A DNA stretch of 64,000 nt, taken from Brevundimonas naejangsanensis (GTDB lineage Bacteria > Pseudomonadota > Alphaproteobacteria > Caulobacterales > Caulobacteraceae). Both the position numbers and the translations under genes were made by a program. The stretch's first letter is position 1. Every line of letters begins with the position of its first letter. The stretch spans positions 1,041,501 through 1,105,500 of the forward strand of contig NZ_CP032707.1 of the NCBI RefSeq assembly GCF_003627995.1. Direction: 5' to 3'. Below are positions 46,870-55,518 of the stretch, piece by piece. The notes below the pieces were generated by a model. It did not search any database. It was not told where the DNA came from and was given only the letters and a program-made list of their open reading frames with translations.

Positions 46870-47403
46870 ATGTCCATCGACACCCTGCGCGACCTGATCC
46901 CGGCCTACGGCAAGGACATCTCGCTGAACCTGTCCTCGCTCGCCAACGAGACCGTGCTGAACGACCAGCAGAAGTGGGGCTGCTTCCTGGCCTCGGCCCA
47001 CGCCATCGGCGTCGCCCCCGTGGTCAAGGCCATCGAGGCCCAGGCCGCGACCATCCTGTCGCCCGAGGCGATGACCGCCGCCAAGGCCGCCGCCGCCATC
47101 ATGGGCATGAACAACATCTACTACCGGTCGCTGCACCTGATGAAGAACCAGGAGTACACGACCCTGCCGGCCAAGCTGCGCATGAACGTCATCGCCAATC
47201 CGGGCGTCGAGAAGCTGGACTTCGAACTGTGGTCGACGGCCGTCTCGGCCATCAACGGCTGCGGCGCCTGCATCGACGCCCACGAGGGCGAACTGCGCAA
47301 GCACGGCACGCCCAATGTCCAGATCCAGGCCGCCCTGCGCATCGGCGCCGTGGTCCACGCCGTCAGCCGCATCATCGCCTCGGAGACCGCGCTGGCGGCC
47401 TGA
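46870..47403 (+). CDS. ahpD: Alkylhydroperoxidase AhpD
   Basis: This CxxC-type partner of AhpC has weak peroxidase and disulfide-reductase activity. The 177-residue protein has the active-site motif INGCGACIDAHE at about 129-140 (both cysteines and the proton-relay His). The length matches the AhpD family. AAGGAGAG precedes the ATG. It forms a peroxide-defence unit with ahpC, with a hairpin-rich 181-base spacer. Confidence 0.95.
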   Translation: MSIDTLRDLIPAYGKDISLNLSSLANETVLNDQQKWGCFLASAHAIGVAPVVKAIEAQAATILSPEAMTAAKAAAAIMGMNNIYYRSLHLMKNQEYTTLPAKLRMNVIANPGVEKLDFELWSTAVSAINGCGACIDAHEGELRKHGTPNVQIQAALRIGAVVHAVSRIIASETALAA

Positions 47404-47425
47404 AGGCATCGACCTTGAGACGAGG

Positions 47426-47454
47426 AAAAGGCGCGGAGCGATCCGCGCCTTTTT
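47426..47454 (+). terminator. Rho-independent terminator of ahpD
   Basis: AAAGGCGCGGA pairs with TCCGCGCCTTT around GCGA and ends in T5. The stem-loop plan matches the acnA terminator. Confidence 0.9.
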
Positions 47455-47492
47455 GCTTCCTGCTCGTTGCCTTCGCTCTTGAGCGGCCCGGC

Positions 47493-47915
47493 TCAGTCAG
47501 CGCCGTCGTCTTCGCCCTGGGCGGTCAGTTCGCGCATCAGGTCCAACACCAGCTTCTGCTGGCGCGAGGACAGGCGCGGGGCCAGGCGGCCGATCTCGAT
47601 CGTCTGGCGGGTGGCGGGAAAATCATGCTCGAAGGGCTGGGCCTGCAGCTCGGCCATGCCCGGCTGGGGCGCGGCGACCAGCCCCTCGAAGAAATAGCCG
47701 ATGTCGACGCGAAAGAAGCGGGCGATGTCCCAAAGCTTGGACGCCGAGATGCGGTTGGCGCCCTTCTCGTACTTCTGCACCTGCTGAAAGGTGACCCCCA
47801 GCGCCCGGCCCAGTTCGGTCTGGTTGAACCCCAGGGCGATGCGCTTCTCGCACACCCGGCGCCCGACATGACGGTCCACCATATGGGGCCCCTCCGCCCC
47901 GAAATCTCCGACCAT
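47493..47915 (-). CDS. XRE-family regulator downstream of lnt
   Basis: The 140-residue protein has a helix-turn-helix of the common alphaproteobacterial type (TELGRALGVTFQQVQKYEKG). A helical tail follows that ends SSRQQKLVLDLMRELTAQGE. Such genes often follow lnt in Alphaproteobacteria, usually ahead of metK; here metK is absent. A start at 47882 is also possible. The tail has a hydrophobic/helical pattern suited to dimerisation. It resembles the regulator at 54400-54768 in its recognition helix. Confidence 0.85.
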   Translation of the reverse strand: MVGDFGAEGPHMVDRHVGRRVCEKRIALGFNQTELGRALGVTFQQVQKYEKGANRISASKLWDIARFFRVDIGYFFEGLVAAPQPGMAELQAQPFEHDFPATRQTIEIGRLAPRLSSRQQKLVLDLMRELTAQGEDDGAD

Positions 47916-48019
47916 AATCCACCCTCGTCCCGTTCACTGTCCGACATGCCGCCCCCCCGCGGTTCATGTCATGTGAATTCGTGTCACAGGGGCGCCTGTA
48001 GGGGAGGGCGCCCGACTGA

Positions 48020-49609
48020 TCAACGGCCAAGCTTGGCTTTTCCGGCGCGACGCCGTCCGGCGATGAGCATCAGGGTCAGGGCGACGGCGAACGGCAGGTC
48101 GCCCCAGCGCCCGTAAGGCGTCGGCTCCGCCGCCTGCGGCAGGCGCACGTCGATGACCCCGGCGTGACCGGGATCCAGCCGCTTGCCCTCGACGATGCGG
48201 CCCCAGGGATCGATCATGGCCGAGACGCCCGTCGGCGTCGCCCGCGCCATCGGCAGGCCGGTTTCGATGGCGCGATAGCTGGCCAGGTTGAGGTGCTGGC
48301 GCGGCCCGGACGTCGCCCCGAACCAGGCGTCGTTGGAGACATTGACGATCCAGGCCGGTCGAGAGGCCGCCGTCGCCGGAGTGAAACCGGGATAGAGGCT
48401 TTCGTAACAGATCAGCGGCTGGGCCGGGGGGGCGTTGACCAGGCTGATCGGCGCCGGCGCCGGTCCGGCGCTGAAATCCGCCGGAACGTGCACCAGGCTG
48501 CGCACCCCGATCTTGCCCATCAGATCGCCCATCGGGAGGTATTCGCCAAAGGGCACCAGCCGGTGCTTGTCATAGACGGCGCCGATGCGCAGGCCCGCCG
48601 CCCCCTCGTCGTGCAGGGCGAACAGGCTGTTGTAGTAGCGCGCGCCCGTCTCGGCGCTCGGATCGGGCTCGCCCCGGCTCAGGCCCGCCAACAGGGTCTG
48701 TCCGGTCTGCAAGGCGGCCGCCACGGCCTGGGCGTCGCGCGTCGCGAACAGGTCGTTGGCCGTGGTCGGCAGGGCGCCTTCGGGCCAGATCACCACGTCG
48801 GGCAAGGCCGCGCCCGGCTGGGCGGTCAGCTCAAGATAGCGGCCCAGAATGGCGTGGTAGGCCTCGGGGCTCCACTTGTAGTCCTGAGGGATGTCGGCCT
48901 GGACGATGCGGACCAGGGTCGGGGTCTCGCTGATCCGCGCCGAGGCCAGCCGCACGGCGCCGAAAGCGAACAGGCCGACGAGGGCCAGCACGCCCAGCCC
49001 CGCCGCGATCAGGCGCGGCCGCCGGGCGCCGGGGTCGGCCAGGGGAGCGAAGGCGGCGGCGGCCGCCACGGTGACCAGGCCCAGCCCATAGACCCCGACG
49101 ACCGAGGCGAACTGCGACATGGCCGAGCCCGCCGTCCAGCCTGCCCCTGCCGGGTTCCACGGAAAGCCGGTCAGCACATGGCCGCGCGTCCACTCCAGCA
49201 GGGCGAACAGGGCCGCGAACAGCAGGACCCGGCGCACGCCGACCGGCGCGAAGCGGCGATAAAGGGCCGTCGCGGCGCCCCAGAACAGGCCCATGCCGGC
49301 GGGCAGCAGGCTGGCCGCGAAGGGGGCCATCCAGGCCTGGGCCGGGTTGACCAGAAAGGCTTCAGCCACCCACCAGCAGCCGATGAAGAAATAGGCGAAG
49401 CCGGCCAGCCAGCCGACCCAGAACGCCCCCTTGAGGCTGGCCGAGCGATCGGACAGCAGCAGCAGCAAGGGATAGCCCAGGAGACCGGGCAGGAGGTGGA
49501 ACGGCGGATGGACCAGGGCCGCTCCCGCCCCGGCGGCGAGCGCCAGGCTAACGCGGCCCCAACGATACGACAGAAGCCCCTTGTAGCGGGCGGCCAGCGC
49601 CCCGCTCAT
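48020..49609 (-). CDS. lnt: Apolipoprotein N-acyltransferase
   Basis: This inner-membrane enzyme adds the third acyl chain to lipoproteins. The 529-residue product has about seven membrane segments and a nitrilase-like domain. The catalytic triad is visible: Glu in VIWPEGALP, Lys in YDKHRLVPFGEYLP and Cys in PLICYESLYPG. Its start overlaps the ybeY stop by four bases. In many relatives a corC/hlyC gene sits between ybeY and lnt; here it is missing. Confidence 0.95.
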   Translation of the reverse strand: MSGALAARYKGLLSYRWGRVSLALAAGAGAALVHPPFHLLPGLLGYPLLLLLSDRSASLKGAFWVGWLAGFAYFFIGCWWVAEAFLVNPAQAWMAPFAASLLPAGMGLFWGAATALYRRFAPVGVRRVLLFAALFALLEWTRGHVLTGFPWNPAGAGWTAGSAMSQFASVVGVYGLGLVTVAAAAAFAPLADPGARRPRLIAAGLGVLALVGLFAFGAVRLASARISETPTLVRIVQADIPQDYKWSPEAYHAILGRYLELTAQPGAALPDVVIWPEGALPTTANDLFATRDAQAVAAALQTGQTLLAGLSRGEPDPSAETGARYYNSLFALHDEGAAGLRIGAVYDKHRLVPFGEYLPMGDLMGKIGVRSLVHVPADFSAGPAPAPISLVNAPPAQPLICYESLYPGFTPATAASRPAWIVNVSNDAWFGATSGPRQHLNLASYRAIETGLPMARATPTGVSAMIDPWGRIVEGKRLDPGHAGVIDVRLPQAAEPTPYGRWGDLPFAVALTLMLIAGRRRAGKAKLGR

Positions 49610-50061
49610 GCGGCGCCCTCATGTTCGGCCGCATAGGGGTCGGCGACGCCGAGTTCGGCGAGGATCTCGCGCTCCTCGGCCTCCATCTCCTCGGCCTCGG
49701 CGTCGTCCTCGTGGTCGCGGCCCAGCAGGTGCAGCACGCCGTGGACGACCAGGTGGCTCAGATGGTCGGACAGGGTCTTGCCCTGGGCCTGCGCTTCCGC
49801 CGCGCAATAGGCGTGGCCCAGCACCACGTCGCCCAGGTGCGGAAAGGCGCTCTCGGCCGCCGGAAACGACAGGACGTTCGTCGGCCGATCCTTGTCGCGG
49901 AAGCGGGCGTTCAGATCCTGCACCGCCGCGTCGTCGGCCAGGAGCACCACCACGTCGCCCTCGACCGCGCCCAGGGCCGCCGCGGCCGCGCGCTCTGCGA
50001 CCGCCGCCGCCTCGGGCAGGGCCTGGGTCCAGGCCTCGCTCTCGATCTCGACCTCGATCAT
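49606..50061 (-). CDS. ybeY: Endoribonuclease YbeY
   Basis: This zinc-dependent RNase functions in 16S rRNA maturation and ribosome quality control. The 151-residue protein carries the metal motif VVHGVLHLLGRDHEDD at about 111-126 and the FRDKDRPTNVLSFP block. Both neighbours overlap it by four bases (ATGA): phoH upstream and lnt downstream. Confidence 0.95.
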   Translation of the reverse strand: MIEVEIESEAWTQALPEAAAVAERAAAAALGAVEGDVVVLLADDAAVQDLNARFRDKDRPTNVLSFPAAESAFPHLGDVVLGHAYCAAEAQAQGKTLSDHLSHLVVHGVLHLLGRDHEDDAEAEEMEAEEREILAELGVADPYAAEHEGAA

Positions 50062-51068
50062 CCGGCGTCCTCCTCAAGGTCGGGGAAGGGGCGGCTGCGC
50101 GCCGCGTCGGCGTCATAGGCGCGCACGATGCGCTCGACCATGGCGTGGCGCACCACGTCCTCGGACTTGAACTGCTGCACGCCGACGCCCTGCACGTCCT
50201 TGAGGATGCGCAGGGCGTGGGCCAGGCCGGAATCGCGCGGGTTCAGCAGGTCGACCTGCGACGGATCGCCCGTCACCACCATGCGCGCCCCCTCGCCCAG
50301 GCGGGTCAGCACCATCTTCATCTGCATCCGCGAAGTGTTCTGCGCCTCGTCGACGATGATGAAGGCGTGGCTCAGGGTGCGGCCGCGCATGAAGGCGATG
50401 GGGGCGGCCTCGATCTCGCCCTTCTCGCGGCGGCGGCGCACATCGTCGACGCCCAGGATGTCGTTCAGCGACTCCCAGATCGGGGCCAGATAGGGATCGA
50501 CCTTCTCGTTCAGGTCGCCCGGCAGGAAGCCCAGCTTCTCGCCCGCCTCGACCGCCGGGCGGGTGATGACCAACCGGTCCACCTGCCCCCGCTTCAGCAG
50601 GGAGGCGCCGTAGGCTGCGGCGAGGAAGGTCTTGCCCGTGCCCGCCGGACCGACGCCGAAGGTCAGGTCGCAACGGCCCAGCATCTCCAGATAGCGGGCC
50701 TGGGAGGCGGTCTTGGGCGCGATGGCGCCGCGACGGCCGACCGGCAGGGCGGCGCCCTCGGGCACGCTGCGGCCCGTGCTGCGGCCCGCCGGTTCCGGAC
50801 GCGGCTGGGTCACGGCGGCGCCGAGCGCGGTGCGCACGTCGGCCTCGGTGATCTCGGCCCCCGCCTCGGCCCGGTTGGCCAGGGCCTCGATGACCCGGCG
50901 CGCCTGGGCGCGGTCGCGGGTCGAGCCGTTGATCGACACCCCGCCGCCCGGCGTCTCGACCAGCACCTTGAAGGCGTCCTCGATCAGGGCCAGGTGGCGG
51001 CTCTGCGGCCCGATGACGGCGCGCAGGGCCGCATCGCTGAGGGACAGGAACTCGGACTCTCGCGCCAT
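50058..51068 (-). CDS. phoH: PhoH-like ATPase
   Basis: The 336-residue PhoH/YbeZ-type P-loop protein has Walker A GPAGTGKTFLA at about 142-152 and Walker B FIIVDEAQNTSRMQMK. The GDPSQVDL segment follows, and an N-terminal KH-like region (about 1-90) precedes. It works with YbeY in RNA metabolism. AAGGAG precedes the ATG. The phoH-ybeY overlap is conserved. Two nested-stem elements separate it from miaB. Confidence 0.94.
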   Translation of the reverse strand: MARESEFLSLSDAALRAVIGPQSRHLALIEDAFKVLVETPGGGVSINGSTRDRAQARRVIEALANRAEAGAEITEADVRTALGAAVTQPRPEPAGRSTGRSVPEGAALPVGRRGAIAPKTASQARYLEMLGRCDLTFGVGPAGTGKTFLAAAYGASLLKRGQVDRLVITRPAVEAGEKLGFLPGDLNEKVDPYLAPIWESLNDILGVDDVRRRREKGEIEAAPIAFMRGRTLSHAFIIVDEAQNTSRMQMKMVLTRLGEGARMVVTGDPSQVDLLNPRDSGLAHALRILKDVQGVGVQQFKSEDVVRHAMVERIVRAYDADAARSRPFPDLEEDAG

Positions 51069-51085
51069 GAAGGCTCCTTGTTGAA

Positions 51086-51125
51086 CCCCTGTCGCCTCGC
51101 GCGCGACGCGAGGCTGCTTGAGGGG
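51086..51125 (+). repeat. Nested-stem palindromic element, phoH upstream copy A
   Basis: Outer arms are CCCCT/AGGGG, joints GTCGC and GCTGCTTG. The 17-base core at 51096-51112 has CTCGCG pairing with CGCGAG. It lies 17 bases upstream of the phoH start, over its leader. Confidence 0.9.
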
Positions 51126-51136
51126 CCTTCTTAAGT

Positions 51137-51178
51137 GTTCCTATCGCCTTGCGCGCGGCGCAAGGCTGCTTGAGGAAC
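51137..51178 (+). repeat. Nested-stem palindromic element, phoH upstream copy B
   Basis: 42 bp. Outer arms are GTTCCT/AGGAAC, joints ATCGC and GCTGCTTG. The core 51148-51164 is CTTGCGC-GCG-GCGCAAG, a perfect 7+3+7. This is the cleanest member of the family. Confidence 0.93.
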
Positions 51179-51224
51179 GGTAACGTCAGGGCCTCTCACG
51201 ACGCGCGCGTTTGAGAGAAACCCG

Positions 51225-52628
51225 TCAGGTCGTCGGGATCAGGCGGCCAGTCAGGCTGTTCTGCTGGCCGCTGAGGATCTCGACCGGAACGATCCGGCCG
51301 ATCAGTTGATCCGCGTCGTCGACGTGGACCGATTGCAGATAGGGCGAGCGGCCGATGGCCTGGGCGCCGTGGCGGCCCTTCTTCTCGAACAGCACCGGCA
51401 GGACGCGCCCGGCCAGCGATTGGTTGAAGGCGACCTGCTGCTCGGTCAGCAGGGTCTGAAGGGCGTGCAATCGCTCCTTGGCCACGGCGTCCGGGACCTG
51501 GGCCGCCATGGTCGCGGCGGGCGTGCCGGGGCGCGGCGAGTACATGAAGGAGAAGGCGCTGGCGTAGTTGACCCGCCGCACCAGATTCATGGTGTCCTCG
51601 AAATCGCGATCCGTCTCGCCGGGGAAGCCGACGATGAAGTCGCCCGACAGCGCCATGTCCGGCCGGGCCTCGCGGATGCGGTCGATCAGGTCGAAATATT
51701 TCTGACGCCCGTGCTTGCGGTTCATCAGGCGCAGGATGCGGTCCGAGCCCGCCTGCACCGGCAGGTGCAGATAGGGCATCAGGGCGTCCAGTTCGCCGTG
51801 CGCCGCGATCAGGTCGTCCGACATGTCATTCGGGTGGCTGGTGGTATAGCGGACGCGCTCGATGCCGGGGATCTCGGCCAGGGCGTAGGCCAGTTTCGCC
51901 AGCGTGAAAGGTTTACCGTCCGGGCCTTCGCCGTCATAGGCGTTGACGTTCTGGCCCAGCAGGGTGACTTCGCGCACGCCCCGGTCGGCCAGGGCGCGGG
52001 CCTCGTCCAGCACCGCCGCGACCGGCCGCGACCACTCGGCGCCGCGCGTATAGGGCACGACGCAGAAGGTGCAGAACTTGTCGCAGCCTTCCTGCACCGT
52101 CAGGAAGGCGGTGACGCCCTCGGTCCCGCGCGTCGCGGGCAGGGCGTCGAACTTCTCATTGGGGGCGAAGTCGGCGCCGATGCGCTCGCCGCGCGCCCGC
52201 GCCGTGCGGGTCAGCAGCTCCGGCAGCTGGTGATAGGCCTGGGGCCCGACCACCAGATCGACCGCCGGCTGGCGCTTCATGATCTCCTCGCCCTCGGCCT
52301 GGGCGACGCAGCCTGCCACGGCGATGGTCATGGCCCCTGCGCCCGCCGCCGCCTTCTCCTCCTTCATCTGCCGCAGCTTGCCGAGCTCGGAATAGACCTT
52401 CTCGGCCGCCTTCTCGCGGATGTGGCAGGTGTTCAGGATCACGAAGTCGGCGCCTTCGGGCGTATCCGTCGGCGCATAGCCCAGAGGCCGCAGCACGTCG
52501 GCCATGCGTTCCGAGTCATAGACGTTCATCTGGCACCCGTAGGTCTTGATGAACAGGCGCTTGGGCGCGGCCCCGCCTTCCGGCGCGCCGCCGTCCTCCA
52601 GGACGGGCGTTTGGAGCGTATCGGTCAT
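51225..52628 (-). CDS. miaB: tRNA-2-methylthio-N6-dimethylallyladenosine synthase
   Basis: This radical-SAM methylthiotransferase modifies A37 of tRNAs. The 467-residue protein has the UPF0004 domain ([17 protein letters not shown] at about 26-42), the radical-SAM cluster in [16 protein letters not shown] at about 160-175 and a C-terminal TRAM domain. The N-terminal 22 residues are variable. It precedes phoH in the conserved fur-miaB-phoH-ybeY-lnt order. Confidence 0.96.
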   Translation of the reverse strand: MTDTLQTPVLEDGGAPEGGAAPKRLFIKTYGCQMNVYDSERMADVLRPLGYAPTDTPEGADFVILNTCHIREKAAEKVYSELGKLRQMKEEKAAAGAGAMTIAVAGCVAQAEGEEIMKRQPAVDLVVGPQAYHQLPELLTRTARARGERIGADFAPNEKFDALPATRGTEGVTAFLTVQEGCDKFCTFCVVPYTRGAEWSRPVAAVLDEARALADRGVREVTLLGQNVNAYDGEGPDGKPFTLAKLAYALAEIPGIERVRYTTSHPNDMSDDLIAAHGELDALMPYLHLPVQAGSDRILRLMNRKHGRQKYFDLIDRIREARPDMALSGDFIVGFPGETDRDFEDTMNLVRRVNYASAFSFMYSPRPGTPAATMAAQVPDAVAKERLHALQTLLTEQQVAFNQSLAGRVLPVLFEKKGRHGAQAIGRSPYLQSVHVDDADQLIGRIVPVEILSGQQNSLTGRLIPTT

Positions 52629-52692
52629 GCCCGGCTTATGATCGCCGAAACCGGCGACGGCAAGCGGCGACCCCGGTCAGGCTCAGGCGGGA

Positions 52693-53163
52693 TCAGTCTT
52701 CGACCTCGTCGCGCGGGCGGCGCTTGTAGATCAGGCCCTCGCGCTCGACCGGCTCGGCGCCGGGGATGACGTGGCCGTAGAGCTCCAGCTTGTGACCGAC
52801 CAGCTCATAGCCCAGCTTGCGCGCGATCTCGGTCTTCAACCGTTCGATCTCGGCGTCGAAGAACTCGATGACCTCGCCGGTCTTGGTGTCGATCAGGTGG
52901 TCGTGGTGGTCGTCGCCAGCCTCTTCGTAGCGGCTGCGGCCGTCGCCGAAGTCGTGCTTCTCGACCACGCCCGCCTCTTCGAACAGGCGCACAGTGCGAT
53001 AGACGGTGGCGATGGAGATGTGCGGGTCGATCGCCGAGGCGCGGCGATACAGTTCTTCCACATCGGGGTGGTCTTCGGCGTTCGACAGGACGCGGGCGAT
53101 CACCCGACGTTGCTCGGTCATGCGCATGCCGCGCTCGGCGCAGAGTTTTTCGATCCGGTCCAT
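52693..53163 (-). CDS. fur: Ferric uptake regulator Fur
   Basis: The 156-residue Fur-family repressor has a winged helix (MRMTEQRRVIARVLSNAEDHPDVEEL region; recognition part ISIATVYRTVRLFEE) and the metal-site cluster DDHHDHLIDT at about 85-94. It lacks the paired CxxC motifs of E. coli Fur, as is usual in Alphaproteobacteria. It starts 36 bases after rimI. The Fur-like palindrome at the sdhC start is a possible target in this window. Confidence 0.92.
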   Translation of the reverse strand: MDRIEKLCAERGMRMTEQRRVIARVLSNAEDHPDVEELYRRASAIDPHISIATVYRTVRLFEEAGVVEKHDFGDGRSRYEEAGDDHHDHLIDTKTGEVIEFFDAEIERLKTEIARKLGYELVGHKLELYGHVIPGAEPVEREGLIYKRRPRDEVED

Positions 53164-53199
53164 GCGGCGAAGATAGGCCGGACCGTCGCCTTATGGAAG

Positions 53200-53634
53200 C
53201 TATCGAGGAAAGTTCAGGACCAGCGTCAGCGCGTCCTCGCGGCGACCGTCCGTATGCGAATAATAGCCGCGCCTGCGGCCCATCTCGACGAACCCGCAGC
53301 GGGCGTAAAGCGCGCGGGCGGCGGCGTTGCCTTCAGCCACCTCCAGGAACATCCGTTCGGCCCCCAGGGCGGCGGCGCGCACCACAGCCGCCTCGACCAG
53401 ACGCCGGCCCAGGCCCGCCCGGCGCGACGACGGCCGCACGGCCAGGGTCAGGATCTCGGCCTCGTCGGCCACGACGCGGATCAGAATGAAGCCGTCCGCC
53501 TCGGCCACGGCGAACACGCCCGGCGAGGCCAGAAGCTCGGCCAGCGCCGCCGCGTCCCACGGCGCCGCGAACGCCTCGGCGTGGATCGCCGCCAGGCGAG
53601 CCGGGTCGGCGGGCGGGAAGAGCGGATCGCTCAC
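53200..53634 (-). CDS. rimI: Ribosomal-protein-alanine N-acetyltransferase-like GNAT
   Basis: The 144-residue GNAT protein has the acetyl-CoA loop RPSSRRAGLGRRLVEAA at about 67-83 and the RimI-like end FLEVAEGNAAARALYARCGF. RimI acetylates the N-terminus of ribosomal protein S18. It starts at GTG 53634, overlapping the tsaB stop, the conserved tsaB-rimI arrangement. Confidence 0.92.
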   Translation of the reverse strand: MSDPLFPPADPARLAAIHAEAFAAPWDAAALAELLASPGVFAVAEADGFILIRVVADEAEILTLAVRPSSRRAGLGRRLVEAAVVRAAALGAERMFLEVAEGNAAARALYARCGFVEMGRRRGYYSHTDGRREDALTLVLNFPR

Positions 53635-54338
53635 GCGGCGGGCTGGCGCGGCTGGCCCGGCAGGCGGCTGGGCGGGGTGGCGTCGGGCGCGCGCAGATAA
53701 AGGGGCTGGGGCGGCGCCGTCGCCGGATCGGCGGCCAGGGCCAGGGCGGCGATCGCCTCGACCGCCGGGGCGGGCAGGGGATGCAGGATCGCATCCGCCA
53801 GCTCGGGGAAGGCCTCGGCCAGGACGGCGGCGCCGCTGCCGACCAGGGTGGGCGCGGCCTCGCCCGCCTCGGCCCGGATGCGGTCGCGCGCCGTCTCCCG
53901 CGGCAGGGCCTCGGCCTGGCCCAGGGGCGCGCCGTCGCGGAACAGGCGCGCATAGACCTGGCCCCTTCGGGCGTCGATCACGGCGGCGACCAGTCCATCC
54001 GCCGGGACCGAGGCGGCCAGGGCGTCCAGGGTCGAGATCCCGACCACGGGCCGGTCCAGCGCCGCCCCCAGGCCCAGGGCGAAGGCCAGGCCGACGCGCA
54101 GGCCGGTGAAGGAGCCCGGCCCCACCGTCACCCCGATGCGTTCGATCCCGTCGAAGCCGCCCGCCTCGGCCGCCGCGTCGCGCGCCAGGCCGCCCAGCCG
54201 CTCCTGATGCCCCTTGGCCATGACCTCGACGCGCACGCCCAAGGGCTGGGGCGGGGCAGGGGGCAGGGCGCCCGGCTCGCCCGCGAACACCCCGGCGGCG
54301 CAGGCGCCCAGCGCCGTGTCGATGACCATGATCTTCAT
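53631..54338 (-). CDS. tsaB: tRNA t6A biosynthesis protein TsaB
   Basis: TsaB supports TsaD in making threonylcarbamoyladenosine-37 in tRNAs. The 235-residue ASKHA-fold protein opens MKIMVIDTALGACAAGVF and has the conserved VTVGPGSFTGLRVGLAFA at about 70-87 and the ISTLDALA segment. Its C-terminal part is low in conservation, as usual. It is coupled to rimI. Confidence 0.94.
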   Translation of the reverse strand: MKIMVIDTALGACAAGVFAGEPGALPPAPPQPLGVRVEVMAKGHQERLGGLARDAAAEAGGFDGIERIGVTVGPGSFTGLRVGLAFALGLGAALDRPVVGISTLDALAASVPADGLVAAVIDARRGQVYARLFRDGAPLGQAEALPRETARDRIRAEAGEAAPTLVGSGAAVLAEAFPELADAILHPLPAPAVEAIAALALAADPATAPPQPLYLRAPDATPPSRLPGQPRQPAA

Positions 54339-54399
54339 GGCCCTGTCCCTAATGCGAAATCGGCGCGGATGCGACCGCTTCCAGCGTCGGATCGGCGGC

Positions 54400-54768
54400 T
54401 CAGGCCCCCGCCATGGCCTGGGCGACGCGGGTCAGGGCGCGTCGCGCCCCGGCGTCGGCGATGCGGGCGAAGGCTTCGGCCAGGCCGCGGCCCTCGGCGC
54501 TGGTCAGGACGGGATGCACCAGGTCGACCTCGGCCGCGCTGCTCGGCCGCGCCGGAAAGAAGTCGGCCACTGAACAGCCCAGGGCGGTCGCCGCCTGATG
54601 CAGGCGCGAGGCCGACACCCGGTTCGCGCCGGTCTCATACTTCTGAACCTGCTGGAAGCTGATCCCCAGCTCCCGCGCCAGGGCCGTCTGGGACAGGCCC
54701 AGAGCCGAGCGCCGGGCGGCGATGCGCAGGCCGACGGCCTGGTCGATGTGACAACTGCGACGCGACAT
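54400..54768 (-). CDS. XRE-family regulator
   Basis: The 122-residue protein has an N-terminal helix-turn-helix (QTALARELGISFQQVQKYETG) very like that of the regulator at 47493-47915. A C-terminal helical part follows (GRGLAEAFARIADAGARRAL). The ATG at 54768 has GGAGG five bases upstream and is chosen over earlier starts. Two TTGCAAC words 33 bases apart lie upstream. Transcription appears to run from the neighbouring HTH gene towards tsaB. Target genes are unknown. Confidence 0.8.
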   Translation of the reverse strand: MSRRSCHIDQAVGLRIAARRSALGLSQTALARELGISFQQVQKYETGANRVSASRLHQAATALGCSVADFFPARPSSAAEVDLVHPVLTSAEGRGLAEAFARIADAGARRALTRVAQAMAGA

Positions 54769-54780
54769 GGAGCCCTCCAT

Positions 54781-54820
54781 TTGCAACCGCAGCGTTTCAC
54801 GCCGTCGCATCAATTGCAAC
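54781..54820 (-). promoter_or_regulatory. Direct repeat TTGCAAC x 2, candidate operator
   Basis: TTGCAAC occurs at 54781-54787 and 54814-54820, with 33 bases between starts (about three helical turns). It is in an AT-rich 61-base gap upstream of the XRE gene. Confidence 0.4.
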
Positions 54821-54829
54821 TATTTTGTT

Positions 54830-55420
54830 TCATTCCTCGTCAAGGCGCGCAGTGATCGCCGACACGGACCGCACCTGGGCGCGCGGAATCCGCTCGCTCC
54901 GGTCCAGGCCGCCCGCGCCGCCGACCACCACCTCGACGTCGTCGGCATGGTCGTAGAGACGGACGCGAAAGGCGCCGTCGTCCAGCTGGATCACGCAGCC
55001 CTGGCCGCGCCGGGGCCAGCGTCCGACGACATATTCCAGCACCGTGCCGGCGGCGGCCCAGGGGGCCAGCTCGTCGGTCTCCAGCCGCAGCCGCCGCGTC
55101 AGGCGCGGCGCAGCCGCGAAGGCGCGGCCGCGCGCGGAAACGTCTTTGACGGCAAGGGGTTCGGACGACGCCGGCGGCGCGCCCGGCGTGTGCAGGGCCA
55201 GGGCCTCGGGCGTGGCGTCCAGGGCGCCGGTCAGGCGGCGCTGGACGTCGGGACGAAAGAGGCCCGGGCGCCTGCCGGCCTCATAGAGGCCCCAGCCCTG
55301 GCTCGTCATGCCGATCCTTTGACCGGCCTCGGCCTGGCTCAGGCCGCGCTCGCGGCGCAAGGCGGCCAGGGCCTCGCCCAGGGCCCGCGCTTGGGAGATG
55401 TCGTCCGACGAACCGCTCAT
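54830..55420 (-). CDS. HTH protein with S24-like C-terminal region
   Basis: The 196-residue protein has a Cro/CI-type helix-turn-helix at about 10-65 (RERGLSQAEAGQRIGMTSQGWGLYEAG as two adjoining helices). A beta-rich C-terminal half follows (ELAPWAAAGTVLEYVVGRWPRR) resembling the S24/LexA-like fold of phage-type repressors. I cannot point to the Ser/Lys catalytic dyad, so self-cleavage is not supported. It may be a domesticated phage-type regulator. It lies between nfu and the XRE gene on the same strand. Confidence 0.7.
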   Translation of the reverse strand: MSGSSDDISQARALGEALAALRRERGLSQAEAGQRIGMTSQGWGLYEAGRRPGLFRPDVQRRLTGALDATPEALALHTPGAPPASSEPLAVKDVSARGRAFAAAPRLTRRLRLETDELAPWAAAGTVLEYVVGRWPRRGQGCVIQLDDGAFRVRLYDHADDVEVVVGGAGGLDRSERIPRAQVRSVSAITARLDEE

Positions 55421-55478
55421 GGCCGCATCATGCCCGAGGGCGAACCGCGATACGAGCGTTTCATGTGAAACAACGCGT

Positions 55479-55507
55479 CTCTCCTCCCCATGAAATGGGG
55501 AGGAGAG
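55479..55507. terminator. Perfect 13-bp hairpin after nfu
   Basis: CTCTCCTCCCCAT, loop GAA, ATGGGGAGGAGAG: a perfect stem 12 bases beyond the nfu stop. There is no T-tract, so it may be an RNA-stabilising hairpin or a repeat rather than an intrinsic terminator. Confidence 0.6.
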
Positions 55508-55518
55508 GGGCGCCGCCC

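Noticed and set aside
54830..55420. Prophage remnant at the S24-like HTH gene
   Set aside because: Neighbours are all housekeeping genes, with no integrase, att repeats or phage structural genes.
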